64,000 nt of DNA from Microbaculum marinum (GTDB taxonomy: Bacteria; Pseudomonadota; Alphaproteobacteria; Rhizobiales; Tepidamorphaceae): NCBI RefSeq assembly GCF_042646165.1, contig NZ_JBHRTC010000006.1; one strand, given 5' to 3'. The position numbers and the translations under genes were made by a program. Of this stretch, positions 36,299-45,247 are shown piece after piece; positions within the stretch are counted from its first letter, which is position 1, and each line of letters begins with the position of its first letter. Under the pieces are notes generated by a model. It searched no databases, had not been told where the DNA came from, and worked only from the letters and a program-made list of their open reading frames with translations.

Positions 36299-36835
36299 TC
36301 AGGGCAGTGCCGCGTAGCCTTCCGTGAACCCCCCCAGTGACATCGGGATGCCGATGCCTTCTTCGGGGGTCTGGAAGATGATGAACGTCGCCAGTTCGCC
36401 GCCCTCGAGCTTCTCCACCAGTTCCTCGTCGATGATCACCTCTGCCACGCATCCGTTCGGCAGGCAGCGGATAAACTGGGCGCGGCCGACGTCGTCGTCG
36501 TCGATCTTCAGGCCGAGGCCGGTCGGCAGGAGGACGCCGAGGGGGGCGAGCACGCGCAGAATCTGGTCCTTGCCGTCGGCGGTCTTCAGGACGATCACCG
36601 TCAGCCCGACGTTCTGACGGTCCTCCGCGGTCACGCTCTGGATCAGCGCGCACTGTTCCCCCTGGGCGCCGGGCGGTGTGTCGCAGCGGATCTGCCAGTC
36701 GCCGTAATTCTCGCGAAGCGTTCCCTGCGCGCTGGCGGGGCCGGCCAGGTATGCCGGGGCGGCAACAAACGCGCCGACCGCACAAAGCGTCGCCACTGCG
36801 AGCGCACGAATCGCCGACCTGTACCCGTTAGCCAT
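36299..36835 (-). CDS. invasion-associated locus B (IalB) family protein
   Basis: 178-aa secreted protein with a signal peptide (VATLCAVGAFVAAPAYLAGPASA). The mature protein shows the IalB pattern GDWQIRCDTPPGAQGEQCALIQ near residues 45-66, then ILRVLAPLGVLLPTGLGLKI near 92-111, RCLPNGCVAEVIID with paired Cys near 123-136, and the final FQTPEEGIGIPMSLGGF. The name comes from Bartonella erythrocyte invasion. In free-living Hyphomicrobiales it is a common periplasmic protein found directly upstream of and divergent from coxB, as here. Confidence 0.92.
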   Translation of the reverse strand: MANGYRSAIRALAVATLCAVGAFVAAPAYLAGPASAQGTLRENYGDWQIRCDTPPGAQGEQCALIQSVTAEDRQNVGLTVIVLKTADGKDQILRVLAPLGVLLPTGLGLKIDDDDVGRAQFIRCLPNGCVAEVIIDEELVEKLEGGELATFIIFQTPEEGIGIPMSLGGFTEGYAALP

Positions 36836-37252
36836 TTCCGTATTGCCTTTTCGGTGTCCGTTTGAGCGTGCGTACGGCCGATCGGCCGACGGAATTCGTC
36901 TGCAGGCGCGGTGCTAGCAGACCCCCCATCCCTGTCAAGTGATCGCGCCGCCGAGACTGCAGGCGGGGCGGAAACGACGTCCGATCCGCGCTTTCGGCCC
37001 TGTTTTGGGATGGCTGGGGCCGTTTGCCGGCAAGGTTCTCCCAATTGTTCTCGCTTTTGCCGTGAGCGCGGCCGCCGAGCGGCTTCGCATGCGGAAATTT
37101 GTCGCGCCGCCGGCGGGGAAAGGTCATTGCCGACAATGGCGTAAATGTGATTTTTAAGACAGGCCCCAATGGCTGGTCCCCGCAGAATGGCCGACGGTGC
37201 ATCGGTGCAGCACCACATTGGGCGAAGCAAGAGGCAAGGGAGCGATCTCAAT
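36836..37252. other. 417-bp divergent region upstream of coxB
   Basis: Separates ialB from coxB and must carry promoters for both. An AT-richer patch at about 37128-37155 (TTGCCGACAATGGCGTAAAT and a following ATTTTTAAG) is the likeliest cox promoter zone, but the boxes are weak. No FNR/FixK-type TTGAT-N4-ATCAA site is present. No supported gene; open frames here are shadows. Confidence 0.4.
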
Positions 37253-38098
37253 ATGGCTTCATCGAGGGTATTCGCGTCACTCGTCGCGACCATGACCATG
37301 CTGTCGGCCGGAGCGATACCCGCGCTGGCGCAGCAGCCGGAGCCTTGGCAGATTGGACTGCAGTCCGCATCGACGCCGGTGATGGAGTCGATCACCGGCT
37401 TCCACAACTTCCTGCTGGTGATCATATCGCTGGTCACGCTGTTCGTCCTGGTGCTGCTGACGATCTGCATCGTCAAGTTCAACTCCAAGAGCAACACGAC
37501 TCCCTCCAGGACGTCGCATAACACCATTCTCGAGGTGGCGTGGACGGTGCTTCCGGTGATCATCCTCGTGGTGATCGCGATTCCATCGTTCCGGCTCCTG
37601 TACTTCCAGCTCGAGACGCCGGAGCCCGATCTCACGATCAAGGCAACCGGATACCAGTGGTACTGGGGCTACGAGTACCCCGATCACGAGGGCCTCAGCT
37701 TCGATGCGGTAATGCTCGCCGATGACGAGTTGCAGCCGGGCGATCCGCGGCTGCTGGCGACGGACAACAACGTGGTGGTTCCGGTCAACAAGATCGTCAA
37801 GGTGCTGGTCACCGGCGATCCGATGGGCGTCATCCATTCCTGGACGATCCCCGCCTTCGGCTCCAAGGTCGATGCGGTTCCGGGCAGAATGAACGAGACG
37901 TGGTTCAAGGCGACGAAGACCGGCATGTATTACGGCCAGTGCTCGGAACTGTGCGGGCGCGACCACGCTTTCATGCCGATTTCCGTTCAGGTCGTGGAGC
38001 AGGCCGAGTACGACGCCTGGGTCTCCGAACGTACGGCGGGTCTCCAGCCGCGCGACGACAAGAAAAAGTTCGCCCAGAACACCCTCGGGAGCGAGTGA
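37253..38098 (+). CDS. coxB: cytochrome c oxidase subunit II
   Basis: 281-aa CtaC/CoxB, which carries the CuA centre that accepts electrons from cytochrome c. A signal peptide ends near ALAQQ. Two TM segments span about residues 50-75 and 90-112. The periplasmic cupredoxin domain includes KATGYQWYWGYEYPD near 130-144 and the CuA ligands in GQCSELCGRDHAFMPI near 225-240 (two Cys, His, Met and a Glu). The ATG at 37253 is chosen; an upstream ATG (37169) would bury the signal peptide. It is the first gene of the cox operon. Confidence 0.97.
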   Translation: MASSRVFASLVATMTMLSAGAIPALAQQPEPWQIGLQSASTPVMESITGFHNFLLVIISLVTLFVLVLLTICIVKFNSKSNTTPSRTSHNTILEVAWTVLPVIILVVIAIPSFRLLYFQLETPEPDLTIKATGYQWYWGYEYPDHEGLSFDAVMLADDELQPGDPRLLATDNNVVVPVNKIVKVLVTGDPMGVIHSWTIPAFGSKVDAVPGRMNETWFKATKTGMYYGQCSELCGRDHAFMPISVQVVEQAEYDAWVSERTAGLQPRDDKKKFAQNTLGSE

Positions 38099-38154
38099 TC
38101 GGGCAGGCGACGCTCGAACGGCGGCGCAGCGGATCAGAAAAAGGATAACGGCAT

Positions 38155-39753
38155 ATGGCATATGCAGCGGCACATGAAGCTCACGAACACCATCCCACCG
38201 GATGGCGCCGTTGGCTGCTTTCGACGAACCACAAGGATATCGGGACCCTCTACCTGCTGCTCGCGATGACCGGCGGCATCGTCGGCGGCTTCCTCTCGGT
38301 GATGATGCGTGCCGAATTGATGGAGCCGGGGATGCAGATCTTCGGATCCGGCGCGATGTTCAACGTGTTCGTCACCGGTCACGGATTGATCATGGTGTTC
38401 TTCATGGTCATGCCGGCGCTGATGGGTGGCTTCGGGAACTGGTTCGTCCCCATCATGATCGGCGCGCCGGACATGGCGTTCCCGCGGATGAACAACATCT
38501 CGTTCTGGCTGCTCGCCGCCGCCTTCCTGCTGCTCGTCGTTTCCATGTTCGTTCCCGGCACCGCGTCGGGATATGGCGTCGGTACGGGCTGGACGGCCTA
38601 TGCGCCGCTGTCGACCACAGGGCATACCGGTCCGGCAATGGATTTTGCGATCTTCTCGCTCCATCTGGCAGGCGCGTCGTCGATCCTCGGCGCGATCAAT
38701 TTCATCACGACGATCTTCAACATGCGTGCGCCGGGCATGACCCTGCACAAGATGCCGCTGTTCGTGTGGTCGTGCCTGATCACGGCCTTCCTGCTGCTGC
38801 TGGCCTTGCCGGTTCTCGCCGGCGCCATCACGATGCTGCTGACCGACCGCAACTTCGGCACCACGTTCTTCTCGCCCGAGGGCGGCGGCGACCCGATCCT
38901 GTACCAGCACCTGTTCTGGTTCTTCGGCCACCCCGAGGTCTACATCATCATCCTGCCGGCCTTCGGCGTCGTCAGCCAGGTCGTCGCGACATTCTCGCGC
39001 AAGCCCGTGTTCGGGTATCTGGGCATGGCCTATGCCATGGTCGCGATCGGCGGCATTGGCTTCGTCGTCTGGGCCCACCACATGTACACGGTCGGCATGG
39101 ACGTCGACACGCAGGCCTATTTCGTGGCGGCGACGATGATCATCGCGGTTCCGACGGGCGTGAAGATCTTCTCGTGGATCGCCACCATGTGGGGCGGGTC
39201 GATCGAGTTCCGCACTCCGATGCTGTGGTCGATCGGCTTCATCTTCCTGTTCACGGTCGGCGGCGTGACGGGCGTTGTCCTGTCGAATGCCGGCGTCGAT
39301 CGTTCGCTGCACGACACTTACTACGTGGTCGCCCACTTCCACTACGTGATGTCGCTGGGCGCCTTGTTCGGGATCTTCGCGGCTTGGTACTACTGGTTCC
39401 CGAAGATGACCGGATACATGTACTCCGAGTTCGTCGGGAAGCTGCACTTCTGGGTGTCCTTCGTGGGCGTCAACCTGCTGTTCTTCCCGCAGCATTTCCT
39501 CGGTCTGGCGGGCATGCCGCGGCGCTACGTGGACTATCCGGATGCCTTCGCGGGCTGGAACTTCGTGTCCTCGATCGGCTCGTACATCTCGGCCTTTGCG
39601 GTCTTCATCTTCCTGTACGGCGTGATCCAGGCCTTCATGGCCAAGCGCAAGGCGGCCGACAATCCGTGGGGCGCGGGTGCGACGACGCTGGAATGGACGC
39701 TGTCCTCGCCGCCGCCGTTCCATCAGTTCAACACGCTGCCGCGGATCAGCTGA
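38155..39753 (+). CDS. ctaD: cytochrome c oxidase subunit I
   Basis: 532-aa catalytic subunit of the aa3-type oxidase, reducing O2 to water and pumping protons. Twelve TM helices are present. RWLLSTNHKDIGTLYLL opens the family. The CuB site and its covalent His-Tyr pair are in FWFFGHPEVYIIILP near residues 258-272, the His-His pair is in VWAHHMYTVG near 305-314, and the heme ligands are in HDTYYVVAHFHYVMSLG near 384-400. It follows coxB by 56 bp. Confidence 0.98.
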   Translation: MAYAAAHEAHEHHPTGWRRWLLSTNHKDIGTLYLLLAMTGGIVGGFLSVMMRAELMEPGMQIFGSGAMFNVFVTGHGLIMVFFMVMPALMGGFGNWFVPIMIGAPDMAFPRMNNISFWLLAAAFLLLVVSMFVPGTASGYGVGTGWTAYAPLSTTGHTGPAMDFAIFSLHLAGASSILGAINFITTIFNMRAPGMTLHKMPLFVWSCLITAFLLLLALPVLAGAITMLLTDRNFGTTFFSPEGGGDPILYQHLFWFFGHPEVYIIILPAFGVVSQVVATFSRKPVFGYLGMAYAMVAIGGIGFVVWAHHMYTVGMDVDTQAYFVAATMIIAVPTGVKIFSWIATMWGGSIEFRTPMLWSIGFIFLFTVGGVTGVVLSNAGVDRSLHDTYYVVAHFHYVMSLGALFGIFAAWYYWFPKMTGYMYSEFVGKLHFWVSFVGVNLLFFPQHFLGLAGMPRRYVDYPDAFAGWNFVSSIGSYISAFAVFIFLYGVIQAFMAKRKAADNPWGAGATTLEWTLSSPPPFHQFNTLPRIS

Positions 39754-39766
39754 CCGCAACCATTGA

Positions 39767-39806
39767 CCGGCGGCCCGTCAGGGCCGCCGGCTCCGGCTTG
39801 CCGGAG
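39767..39806 (+). other. two adjacent perfect stem-loops between ctaD and ctaB
   Basis: CCGGCGGCCC-GTCA-GGGCCGCCGG (10-bp stem, 39767-39790) is directly followed by CTCCGG-CTTG-CCGGAG (39791-39806). There is no T tract, so they are not a classic terminator. In an operon they could stabilise or process the mRNA and set subunit ratios. Confidence 0.6.
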
Positions 39807-39835
39807 CTTGAACCCAACAGGATCCCCCGCTCCTC

Positions 39836-40825
39836 ATGACTGAAGCCCGTATCGATTTGAACGCGTCCGCCGAACCGTCGATGGTCACGGTCGGCCACGG
39901 CGGCGTGCGCGACTTCGTTTCGCTCCTGAAACCGCGGGTGATGTCGCTGGTCGTGTTCACCGCGGTCGTGGCGCTGGCGGTAGCGCCGGTTTCGGTTCAT
40001 CCGATCATCGCGTTTGCCGCCATCCTCTCCATCGCCACCGGGGCAGGCGCCGCCGGCGCGCTCAACATGTGGTACGACGCAGATATCGACCGGGTCATGA
40101 GCCGGACGCGCGAGCGGCCGATCCCCTCGGGCGCGGTCGCGCCGAGCGAGGCGCTGGCCTTCGGCATGGTGCTGGCGGTGTTTTCCGTGCTGGTGCTCGG
40201 TCTCGCCACCAACTGGCTCGCCGCCGCGCTGCTCGCCTTCACCATATTCTTCTACGGTGTCGTCTACACGATGTGGCTGAAGCGGGCGACGCCGCAGAAC
40301 ATCGTCATCGGCGGCGCGGCCGGCGCGTTCCCGCCGGTGATCGCCTGGGCGGCGGCGACCGGCACGGTCTCGATCGAACCGATCGTGCTGTTCCTGATCA
40401 TCTTCTTTTGGACGCCGCCGCATTTCTGGGCGCTGGCTCTGGTCCGCTCCGGCGACTATGCCCGTGCCGGCGTGCCGATGCTTCCGGTGGTATCGGGTGC
40501 CGAGGAAACCCGTCGGCAGATATTACTGTATTCGCTCGTGCTGGTGCCTCTCGGCCTTGCTCCGGTGGTGCTCGGATTCGGGGGATGGCTCTACCTGGCC
40601 GTGTCGCTCGGTCTCGGCGCGATCTTCCTTGTTCTGGCATGGAAGCTGCGCAGCGGACATGGCGACGCGATCGGACCCGTCGCCCGCCGGCTGTTCGGCT
40701 TCTCGATCGTCTATCTGTTCGGCCTGTTCGCCGCCCTGCTTGCCGAGCATGTGCTCGGGCTGCCGGGCCAGGAGACTCTCGGCAATGCCTTCGCAGGCCT
40801 TGTTCAGTCGGGGCTTGCCGCGTGA
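39836..40825 (+). CDS. ctaB: protoheme IX farnesyltransferase
   Basis: 329-aa UbiA-family prenyltransferase that makes heme O from protoheme for the oxidase. The diphosphate-binding motif is NMWYDADIDRVMSRTRERPI near residues 78-97. The second Asp-rich region lies near 230 in the ALALVRSGDYARAGVPML stretch, where it is reduced to one Asp, as usual in CtaB. Nine hydrophobic spans are present. The N terminus, with about 35 polar residues before TM1, matches alphaproteobacterial CtaB. It lies between ctaD and the short coxF. Confidence 0.96.
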   Translation: MTEARIDLNASAEPSMVTVGHGGVRDFVSLLKPRVMSLVVFTAVVALAVAPVSVHPIIAFAAILSIATGAGAAGALNMWYDADIDRVMSRTRERPIPSGAVAPSEALAFGMVLAVFSVLVLGLATNWLAAALLAFTIFFYGVVYTMWLKRATPQNIVIGGAAGAFPPVIAWAAATGTVSIEPIVLFLIIFFWTPPHFWALALVRSGDYARAGVPMLPVVSGAEETRRQILLYSLVLVPLGLAPVVLGFGGWLYLAVSLGLGAIFLVLAWKLRSGHGDAIGPVARRLFGFSIVYLFGLFAALLAEHVLGLPGQETLGNAFAGLVQSGLAA

Positions 40826-40828
40826 TCC

Positions 40829-40984
40829 ATGGAAGAACCAGGCATCGTTCTTACCCCGGAGCAGAAGCGGCGCAGGCGAATGCGTTCGATCGCAATCGCC
40901 CTGTCGCTGGCCGGCCTTGTCCTGCTGCTCTACCTGGTGACCATCGTCAGGATGGGCCCCGACGTGATCGAGCGGCCGCTGTGA
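40829..40984 (+). CDS. coxF: CoxF-like small membrane protein
   Basis: 51-aa protein beginning MEEPGIVLTPEQKRRRRMRS, with one TM helix (about residues 21-40, AIALSLAGLVLLLYLVTIVR) and a short polar end, VIERPL. Its place between ctaB and ctaG and its basic-stretch-plus-single-TM design match the CoxF small protein of rhizobial cox operons, thought to help oxidase assembly. ATG at 40829 lies 4 bp after ctaB, and the stop is 22 bp before ctaG. Confidence 0.78.
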   Translation: MEEPGIVLTPEQKRRRRMRSIAIALSLAGLVLLLYLVTIVRMGPDVIERPL

Positions 40985-41006
40985 GGTGGTCCCGGAGGAT
41001 CGGCGG

Positions 41007-41618
41007 ATGAGCAGCGAACACAAGTCTTCGGGCAACCGCCGGCAGAAGGCCACCGCCCTCGCCCTGTTCGCGCTGGTCGCCGGCATGGTCTGCCTGTCCT
41101 TTGCGGCGGTCCCCCTCTACAACATGTTCTGCCGCGTCACCGGGTACGGCGGCACGACGCAACGCGCGGAGGCGGCGTCCGACCAGGTTCTCGATCGCAC
41201 CGTGACGGTTCGCTTCGATTCCAACATGTCGGGCAGCCTGCCGTGGTCGGTGAAGCCGGAACAGACCAGGCTGAAGCTGCGGATCGGTGAGACCGGCACG
41301 ATGGTGTATGTCGCGCGCAACACCAGCGACGCGGCCACGATCGGCACGTCGACCTTCAACGTCTCGCCGCCGGCCGCCGGATACTATTTCAACAAGATCC
41401 AGTGCTTCTGCTTCACCGAGCAGCCTCTCGGCCCGAACGAGACCGCCGACATGCCGGTGGTGTTCTTCGTCGATCCGGCATTCGCCGAAGACAAGGACAC
41501 TCGCGATCTGTCCGAAATCACGCTGTCCTACACGTTCTTCCCGGTCGAGGCCGACGGGGAGGATCCGGCAAGGCCCGTCGCTTCGGTGCCGGACGGGTCG
41601 GACAAGCGTCCACTGTAA
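41007..41618 (+). CDS. ctaG: cytochrome c oxidase assembly protein CtaG (Cox11 type)
   Basis: 203-aa Cox11/CtaG copper chaperone that delivers copper to the CuB site of subunit I. It has a single N-terminal TM (ATALALFALVAGMVCLSFAA, residues 16-35), the family block VPLYNMFCRVTGYGGTTQRA near 36-55, and the copper-binding Cys-Phe-Cys in FNKIQCFCFTEQPL near 130-143. ATG at 41007 follows CGGAGGAT. It is the fifth gene of the operon. Confidence 0.96.
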   Translation: MSSEHKSSGNRRQKATALALFALVAGMVCLSFAAVPLYNMFCRVTGYGGTTQRAEAASDQVLDRTVTVRFDSNMSGSLPWSVKPEQTRLKLRIGETGTMVYVARNTSDAATIGTSTFNVSPPAAGYYFNKIQCFCFTEQPLGPNETADMPVVFFVDPAFAEDKDTRDLSEITLSYTFFPVEADGEDPARPVASVPDGSDKRPL

Positions 41619-41680
41619 GAACTTGATAGAGACAAGGGCCCGCGCTAAGCCGTATCGCGCGACCTGACGAGGGGATCAAA

Positions 41681-42517
41681 ATGGCAGACGCCCACGCCAA
41701 GCATCACGACTACCACCTGGTCGAACCGAGCCCGTGGCCGTTCGTCGGAGCCCTTTCGGGCTTCGTGTCGGCGACCGGCATGGTCATGTTCATGCACGAC
41801 ATGGGCCCCTGGGTCCTGATCGTCGGCCTGCTGGGCGTCGCCTATACGATGATCTCGTGGTGGCGCGACGTGATTCGCGAAGCGGAGGTCGAAGGCCACC
41901 ACACACCGGTCGTGCAGCTTCACCTGCGCTACGGCATGATCCTGTTCATCGCCTCGGAGGTGATGTTCTTCGTCGCCTGGTTCTGGGCCTACTTCGACGC
42001 GTCGCTTTTCACCGGCGAGGCGATCCAGTACAGCCGCGTCGAGGCCACGGGCGGGGTGTGGCCGCCGGTCGGTATCGAGACCTTCGATCCCTGGCACCTG
42101 CCGCTGCTCAACACGCTTATCCTGCTGACCTCGGGAACGACGGTCACCTGGGCGCACCATTCCCTTCTCCACAACGATCGCAACGGCCTCAAGTGGGGCC
42201 TGATCTGCACCGTCATCCTGGGCGTCCTGTTCTCGTTTGTGCAGGCGTTCGAATACGCCCATGCCGACTTCGCCTTCGGTGGCAACATCTACGGGGCCAC
42301 CTTCTTCATGGCGACCGGCTTCCACGGGGCCCACGTACTGATCGGCTCGATCTTCCTGATCGTCTGCCTGTTCCGGGTCTTCGCCGGCCACTTCAAGCCG
42401 GACCACCATTTCGGCTTCGAGGCCGCGGCCTGGTACTGGCATTTCGTCGACGTCGTCTGGTTGTTCCTGTTCATCTGCATCTACATCTGGGGCTCCAGTG
42501 CGGCCGAAATCTACTGA
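41681..42517 (+). CDS. ctaE: cytochrome c oxidase subunit III
   Basis: 278-aa subunit III with seven TM helices, which stabilises the oxidase and supports proton uptake. The family is recognised by HDYHLVEPSPWPFVGALSGF near the start, WWRDVIREAEVEGHHTPVVQ near 60-80, SEVMFFVAWFWAYFDASLF near 90-108, GTTVTWAHHSLL near 155-166 and FYMATGFHGAHV-type FFMATGFHGAHVLIG near 205-219. It ends the core cox gene set and is followed by a strong terminator. Confidence 0.97.
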   Translation: MADAHAKHHDYHLVEPSPWPFVGALSGFVSATGMVMFMHDMGPWVLIVGLLGVAYTMISWWRDVIREAEVEGHHTPVVQLHLRYGMILFIASEVMFFVAWFWAYFDASLFTGEAIQYSRVEATGGVWPPVGIETFDPWHLPLLNTLILLTSGTTVTWAHHSLLHNDRNGLKWGLICTVILGVLFSFVQAFEYAHADFAFGGNIYGATFFMATGFHGAHVLIGSIFLIVCLFRVFAGHFKPDHHFGFEAAAWYWHFVDVVWLFLFICIYIWGSSAAEIY

Positions 42518-42547
42518 CGCGAGGCGCCTGCGCCGCTGAATCATTGC

Positions 42548-42577
42548 GAAGGCGGCCCCCGGCCGCCTTCCGTTTTT
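42548..42577 (+). terminator. rho-independent terminator after ctaE
   Basis: A perfect 10-bp stem GAAGGCGGCC / GGCCGCCTTC with a 3-nt CCC loop, followed by CG and TTTTT. It stands 30 bp after the ctaE stop and would end the main cox transcript ahead of the DUF983-surf1 pair. Confidence 0.87.
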
Positions 42578-42608
42578 CGGGGACCTCCGGCGCGGCAACC
42601 AGGAGACC

Positions 42609-43016
42609 ATGACAGACGACCACCGATATCCGCCGCTGCCGCCGCTCTCCACCGGCCTGGCGGGCCGCTGTCCACGCTGCGGCGAGGGCCGGCTGTTTTC
42701 GGGCTTCCTGTCGACGGCGCCGGAATGCCCGAACTGCGGACTCGACTATTCCTTCATCGATTCCGGGGACGGTCCCGCCGTCTTCGTCATCTTCATCGTC
42801 GGAGCGATCGTCGTCGGCCTGGCCTTCTTCGTGGAGTTCAACTACAGGCCGCCGTACTGGCTTCATCTGGTGCTGTGGCTGCCTCTGATCGTGATCCTGT
42901 CGCTCGGCATGCTGCGGCCGCTGAAGGGCCTGATGATTGCACAGCAGTACCATCACAAGGCCCAGGAGGGCCGAATGGAAACGCCACGCGACCCCGGCGC
43001 AGGCGGCGAGGGCTGA
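42609..43016 (+). CDS. DUF983 zinc-ribbon membrane protein
   Basis: 135-aa protein. An N-terminal zinc ribbon has two Cys pairs, CPRCGEGRLF and CPNCGLDYSF (about residues 20-50), followed by two TM helices (about 60-80 and 85-105) and a cytoplasmic tail. DUF983 proteins are constantly found beside surf1 in alphaproteobacterial oxidase operons and may assist oxidase assembly, but no function is proven. It begins 91 bp after ctaE and ends 1 bp before surf1. Confidence 0.9.
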   Translation: MTDDHRYPPLPPLSTGLAGRCPRCGEGRLFSGFLSTAPECPNCGLDYSFIDSGDGPAVFVIFIVGAIVVGLAFFVEFNYRPPYWLHLVLWLPLIVILSLGMLRPLKGLMIAQQYHHKAQEGRMETPRDPGAGGEG

Positions 43017-43017
43017 C

Positions 43018-43782
43018 GTGCCGGCCTGGCGCAAGGTCGCACTGACCGGTCTGCTCGTCCTGGTTGCGTTCGCGATCCTGTGCGGCCTCGGCATCTGGCA
43101 GATGCAGCGTCTCGCCTGGAAGAACGGCCTGATCGCGATGGTCGAGGAGCGGGTCGAGAAGCCCGCCGTTCCACTGCCCGAGGAATCGGAGTGGCCGGCG
43201 GTCAACAGGGAGGAGGACGAATACCGCAAGGTGACGCTGTCCGGCGAGTTCCGCCACGATCTCGAAGCACCCGTCTTCACCACGCTGGACGATCCGAAGT
43301 TCGGGCTGAACGGGGCAGGGTACTGGATCCTGACTCCGCTGCGTCTCCCCGACGGTTCCATCGTGATGGTCAATCGCGGCTTCGTCCCGATAGAGCGCAA
43401 GGATCCTGCGACCCGGCCGGAAGGACAGGTCGATGGCGAAGTGGACGTTACCGGTCTCCTGCGCATGCCGGAGCGAGGCAACCTGTTCACGCCGGACGCG
43501 GACCCCGGCGCGAATGCCTGGTTCGTCCGGGACCCGGCCAGCATTGCCGAGGCACGGAACCTCGACAGGGTGGCCCCGTTCTTCATCGATGCCGATGCCA
43601 CGCCCAATCCCGGCGGATTGCCGATCGGCGGCACGACCCGGGTCCAATTCCGCAACGATCATCTCGGCTATGCGCTGACATGGTTCGGACTGGCGCTGGC
43701 GCTTGGCGTCGTCTTCGCGGTATGGGCAGCGGGTCAGCTGCGCCAGAACCGCAACCTTGCCGGCCACCAGCCCCGGCAATAG
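43018..43782 (+). CDS. SURF1-family oxidase assembly protein
   Basis: 254-aa SURF1 protein that helps insert heme a into subunit I. Two TM helices flank the periplasmic domain: residues 7-26 (TGLLVLVAFAILCGLGIWQ) and near the C terminus (LTWFGLALALGVVFAVW). Family markers include LGIWQMQRLAWK, the EYRKVTLSGEFRHD block, YWILTPLRL-GSIVMVNRGFVP near 118-140 and the C-terminal RNDHLGYALTWFGLA. GTG at 43018 begins 1 bp after the DUF983 stop (an ACGTG junction), so the two are coupled. Confidence 0.94.
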   Translation: MPAWRKVALTGLLVLVAFAILCGLGIWQMQRLAWKNGLIAMVEERVEKPAVPLPEESEWPAVNREEDEYRKVTLSGEFRHDLEAPVFTTLDDPKFGLNGAGYWILTPLRLPDGSIVMVNRGFVPIERKDPATRPEGQVDGEVDVTGLLRMPERGNLFTPDADPGANAWFVRDPASIAEARNLDRVAPFFIDADATPNPGGLPIGGTTRVQFRNDHLGYALTWFGLALALGVVFAVWAAGQLRQNRNLAGHQPRQ

Positions 43783-43837
43783 GCTCCGGGACCAGTTCGG
43801 CAGTGAAGCATCGATCAAGTGACATTTCGGAGCTGAC

Positions 43838-45247
43838 TTGAAATACGTAAGCACGCGCGGGCAGGCGCCCGCCCTCGATTTTTCGGACGTTCTGCTGACC
43901 GGCCTGGCGGCTGACGGCGGCCTCTACGTGCCGGAAACCTGGCCTTCCCTCAGCCAGGGCGAGATCTCGGCGCTGGCGGGCCTCGACTACGCCGACGCAG
44001 CGCAGAGGATCATCGCGCCGTTTGTCGGCGAGGCCATCGAGGCCGGCGCATTGCGCCAGATGCTGCACGACGCCTACGGGCAGTTTCGGCATCCGGCCGT
44101 CGCACCGCTCGTGCAGTCGTCGCCGAACGGCTGGATCCTGGAGCTGTTCCACGGTCCGACACTGGCCTTCAAGGATGTCGCGATGCTGCTGCTCGCGCGT
44201 CTGATGGATCATGTTCTGGCCGAACGCGGCGGCCGCGCGACTATCGTGGGCGCGACTTCGGGCGATACCGGCGGCGCGGCGATCGAGGCCTTCCGCGGCC
44301 TTGAACGGGTCGACGTTTACATCCTCTACCCGCACGGGCGGGTCAGCGACGTGCAGCGCCGACAGATGACGACGGCGCGGGAGGACAACGTCCATGCGCT
44401 CGCACTCGACGGCACGTTCGACGACTGCCAGGCGATCGTGAAGGGCCTGTTCGGGGATGAGGGCTTTCGCAGCCGGGTTACGCTCAGCGGCGTCAACTCG
44501 ATCAACTGGGCCCGCATCGTCGCGCAGGTCGTCTACTATTTCACCTCCGCCGTGGCACTCGGGGCACCAAGCCGGCCGGTGAGCTTCGCGGTTCCAACGG
44601 GCAACTTCGGCGACATCTTCGCTGGCTACGTCGCCTCGCGCATGGGGCTCGACATTGAACGGCTGGTGGTGGCCACCAATGTGAACGACATTCTGGCCAG
44701 GACCCTCGACACGGGCCGCTACGAGGTCCGTTCCGTGGTGCCGACATCGAGCCCGAGCATGGACATCCAGGTTTCCAGCAATTTCGAGCGGCTGCTGTTC
44801 GAGGCGTCGGGCCGTGACAGCGACGCGGTCGCCCGCTGGATGGACGGGCTGCGGCAGTCCGGCTCCTTCACGATCGACCACGCGACGCTCGCGGCGATCC
44901 GCGAACGCTTCGACGCCGTCAGCGTGGACGAGAACGCCTGCGGCACGACGATCCGCGACATGCTCGCCTCCGGCGGCTATCTCGCCGATCCGCATACCGC
45001 GATCGGGCTGGCGGCGGCGCGCCGGCACGGCAATGATCCGGCGACCCCGATGATCACATTGTCGACGGCGCATCCTGCCAAGTTCCCGGACGCGGTCGAA
45101 GCCGCCGCCGGGGTCAGGCCGGCTTTGCCGGACTGGCTGTCGGACCTGCACGAACGGGAGGAGACCTTCACGCGTCTGCCTGCCGATCAGGCCGCAGTTG
45201 CAAGTCACATCGTATCGACGACGCGCGTCGTCACCGAGGAAGCGTAG
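43838..45247 (+). CDS. thrC: threonine synthase
   Basis: 469-aa PLP enzyme converting O-phosphohomoserine to threonine. It starts at TTG 43838 with MKYVSTRGQAPALDFSDVLL, the class's N terminus. The Schiff-base lysine is Lys112 in GPTLAFKDVAML, and GATSGDTGGAAIEAFRG near 137-153 is the phosphate-binding loop. It is the fungal/alphaproteobacterial long type. Its neighbour thrB lies 9 kb away on the other strand. The M16 peptidase gene starts directly after its stop. Confidence 0.96.
   Translation: MKYVSTRGQAPALDFSDVLLTGLAADGGLYVPETWPSLSQGEISALAGLDYADAAQRIIAPFVGEAIEAGALRQMLHDAYGQFRHPAVAPLVQSSPNGWILELFHGPTLAFKDVAMLLLARLMDHVLAERGGRATIVGATSGDTGGAAIEAFRGLERVDVYILYPHGRVSDVQRRQMTTAREDNVHALALDGTFDDCQAIVKGLFGDEGFRSRVTLSGVNSINWARIVAQVVYYFTSAVALGAPSRPVSFAVPTGNFGDIFAGYVASRMGLDIERLVVATNVNDILARTLDTGRYEVRSVVPTSSPSMDIQVSSNFERLLFEASGRDSDAVARWMDGLRQSGSFTIDHATLAAIRERFDAVSVDENACGTTIRDMLASGGYLADPHTAIGLAAARRHGNDPATPMITLSTAHPAKFPDAVEAAAGVRPALPDWLSDLHEREETFTRLPADQAAVASHIVSTTRVVTEEA

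Noticed and set aside
36836..37252. FNR/FixK-type box upstream of coxB
   Set aside because: I looked for TTGAT-N4-ATCAA and found no close match.
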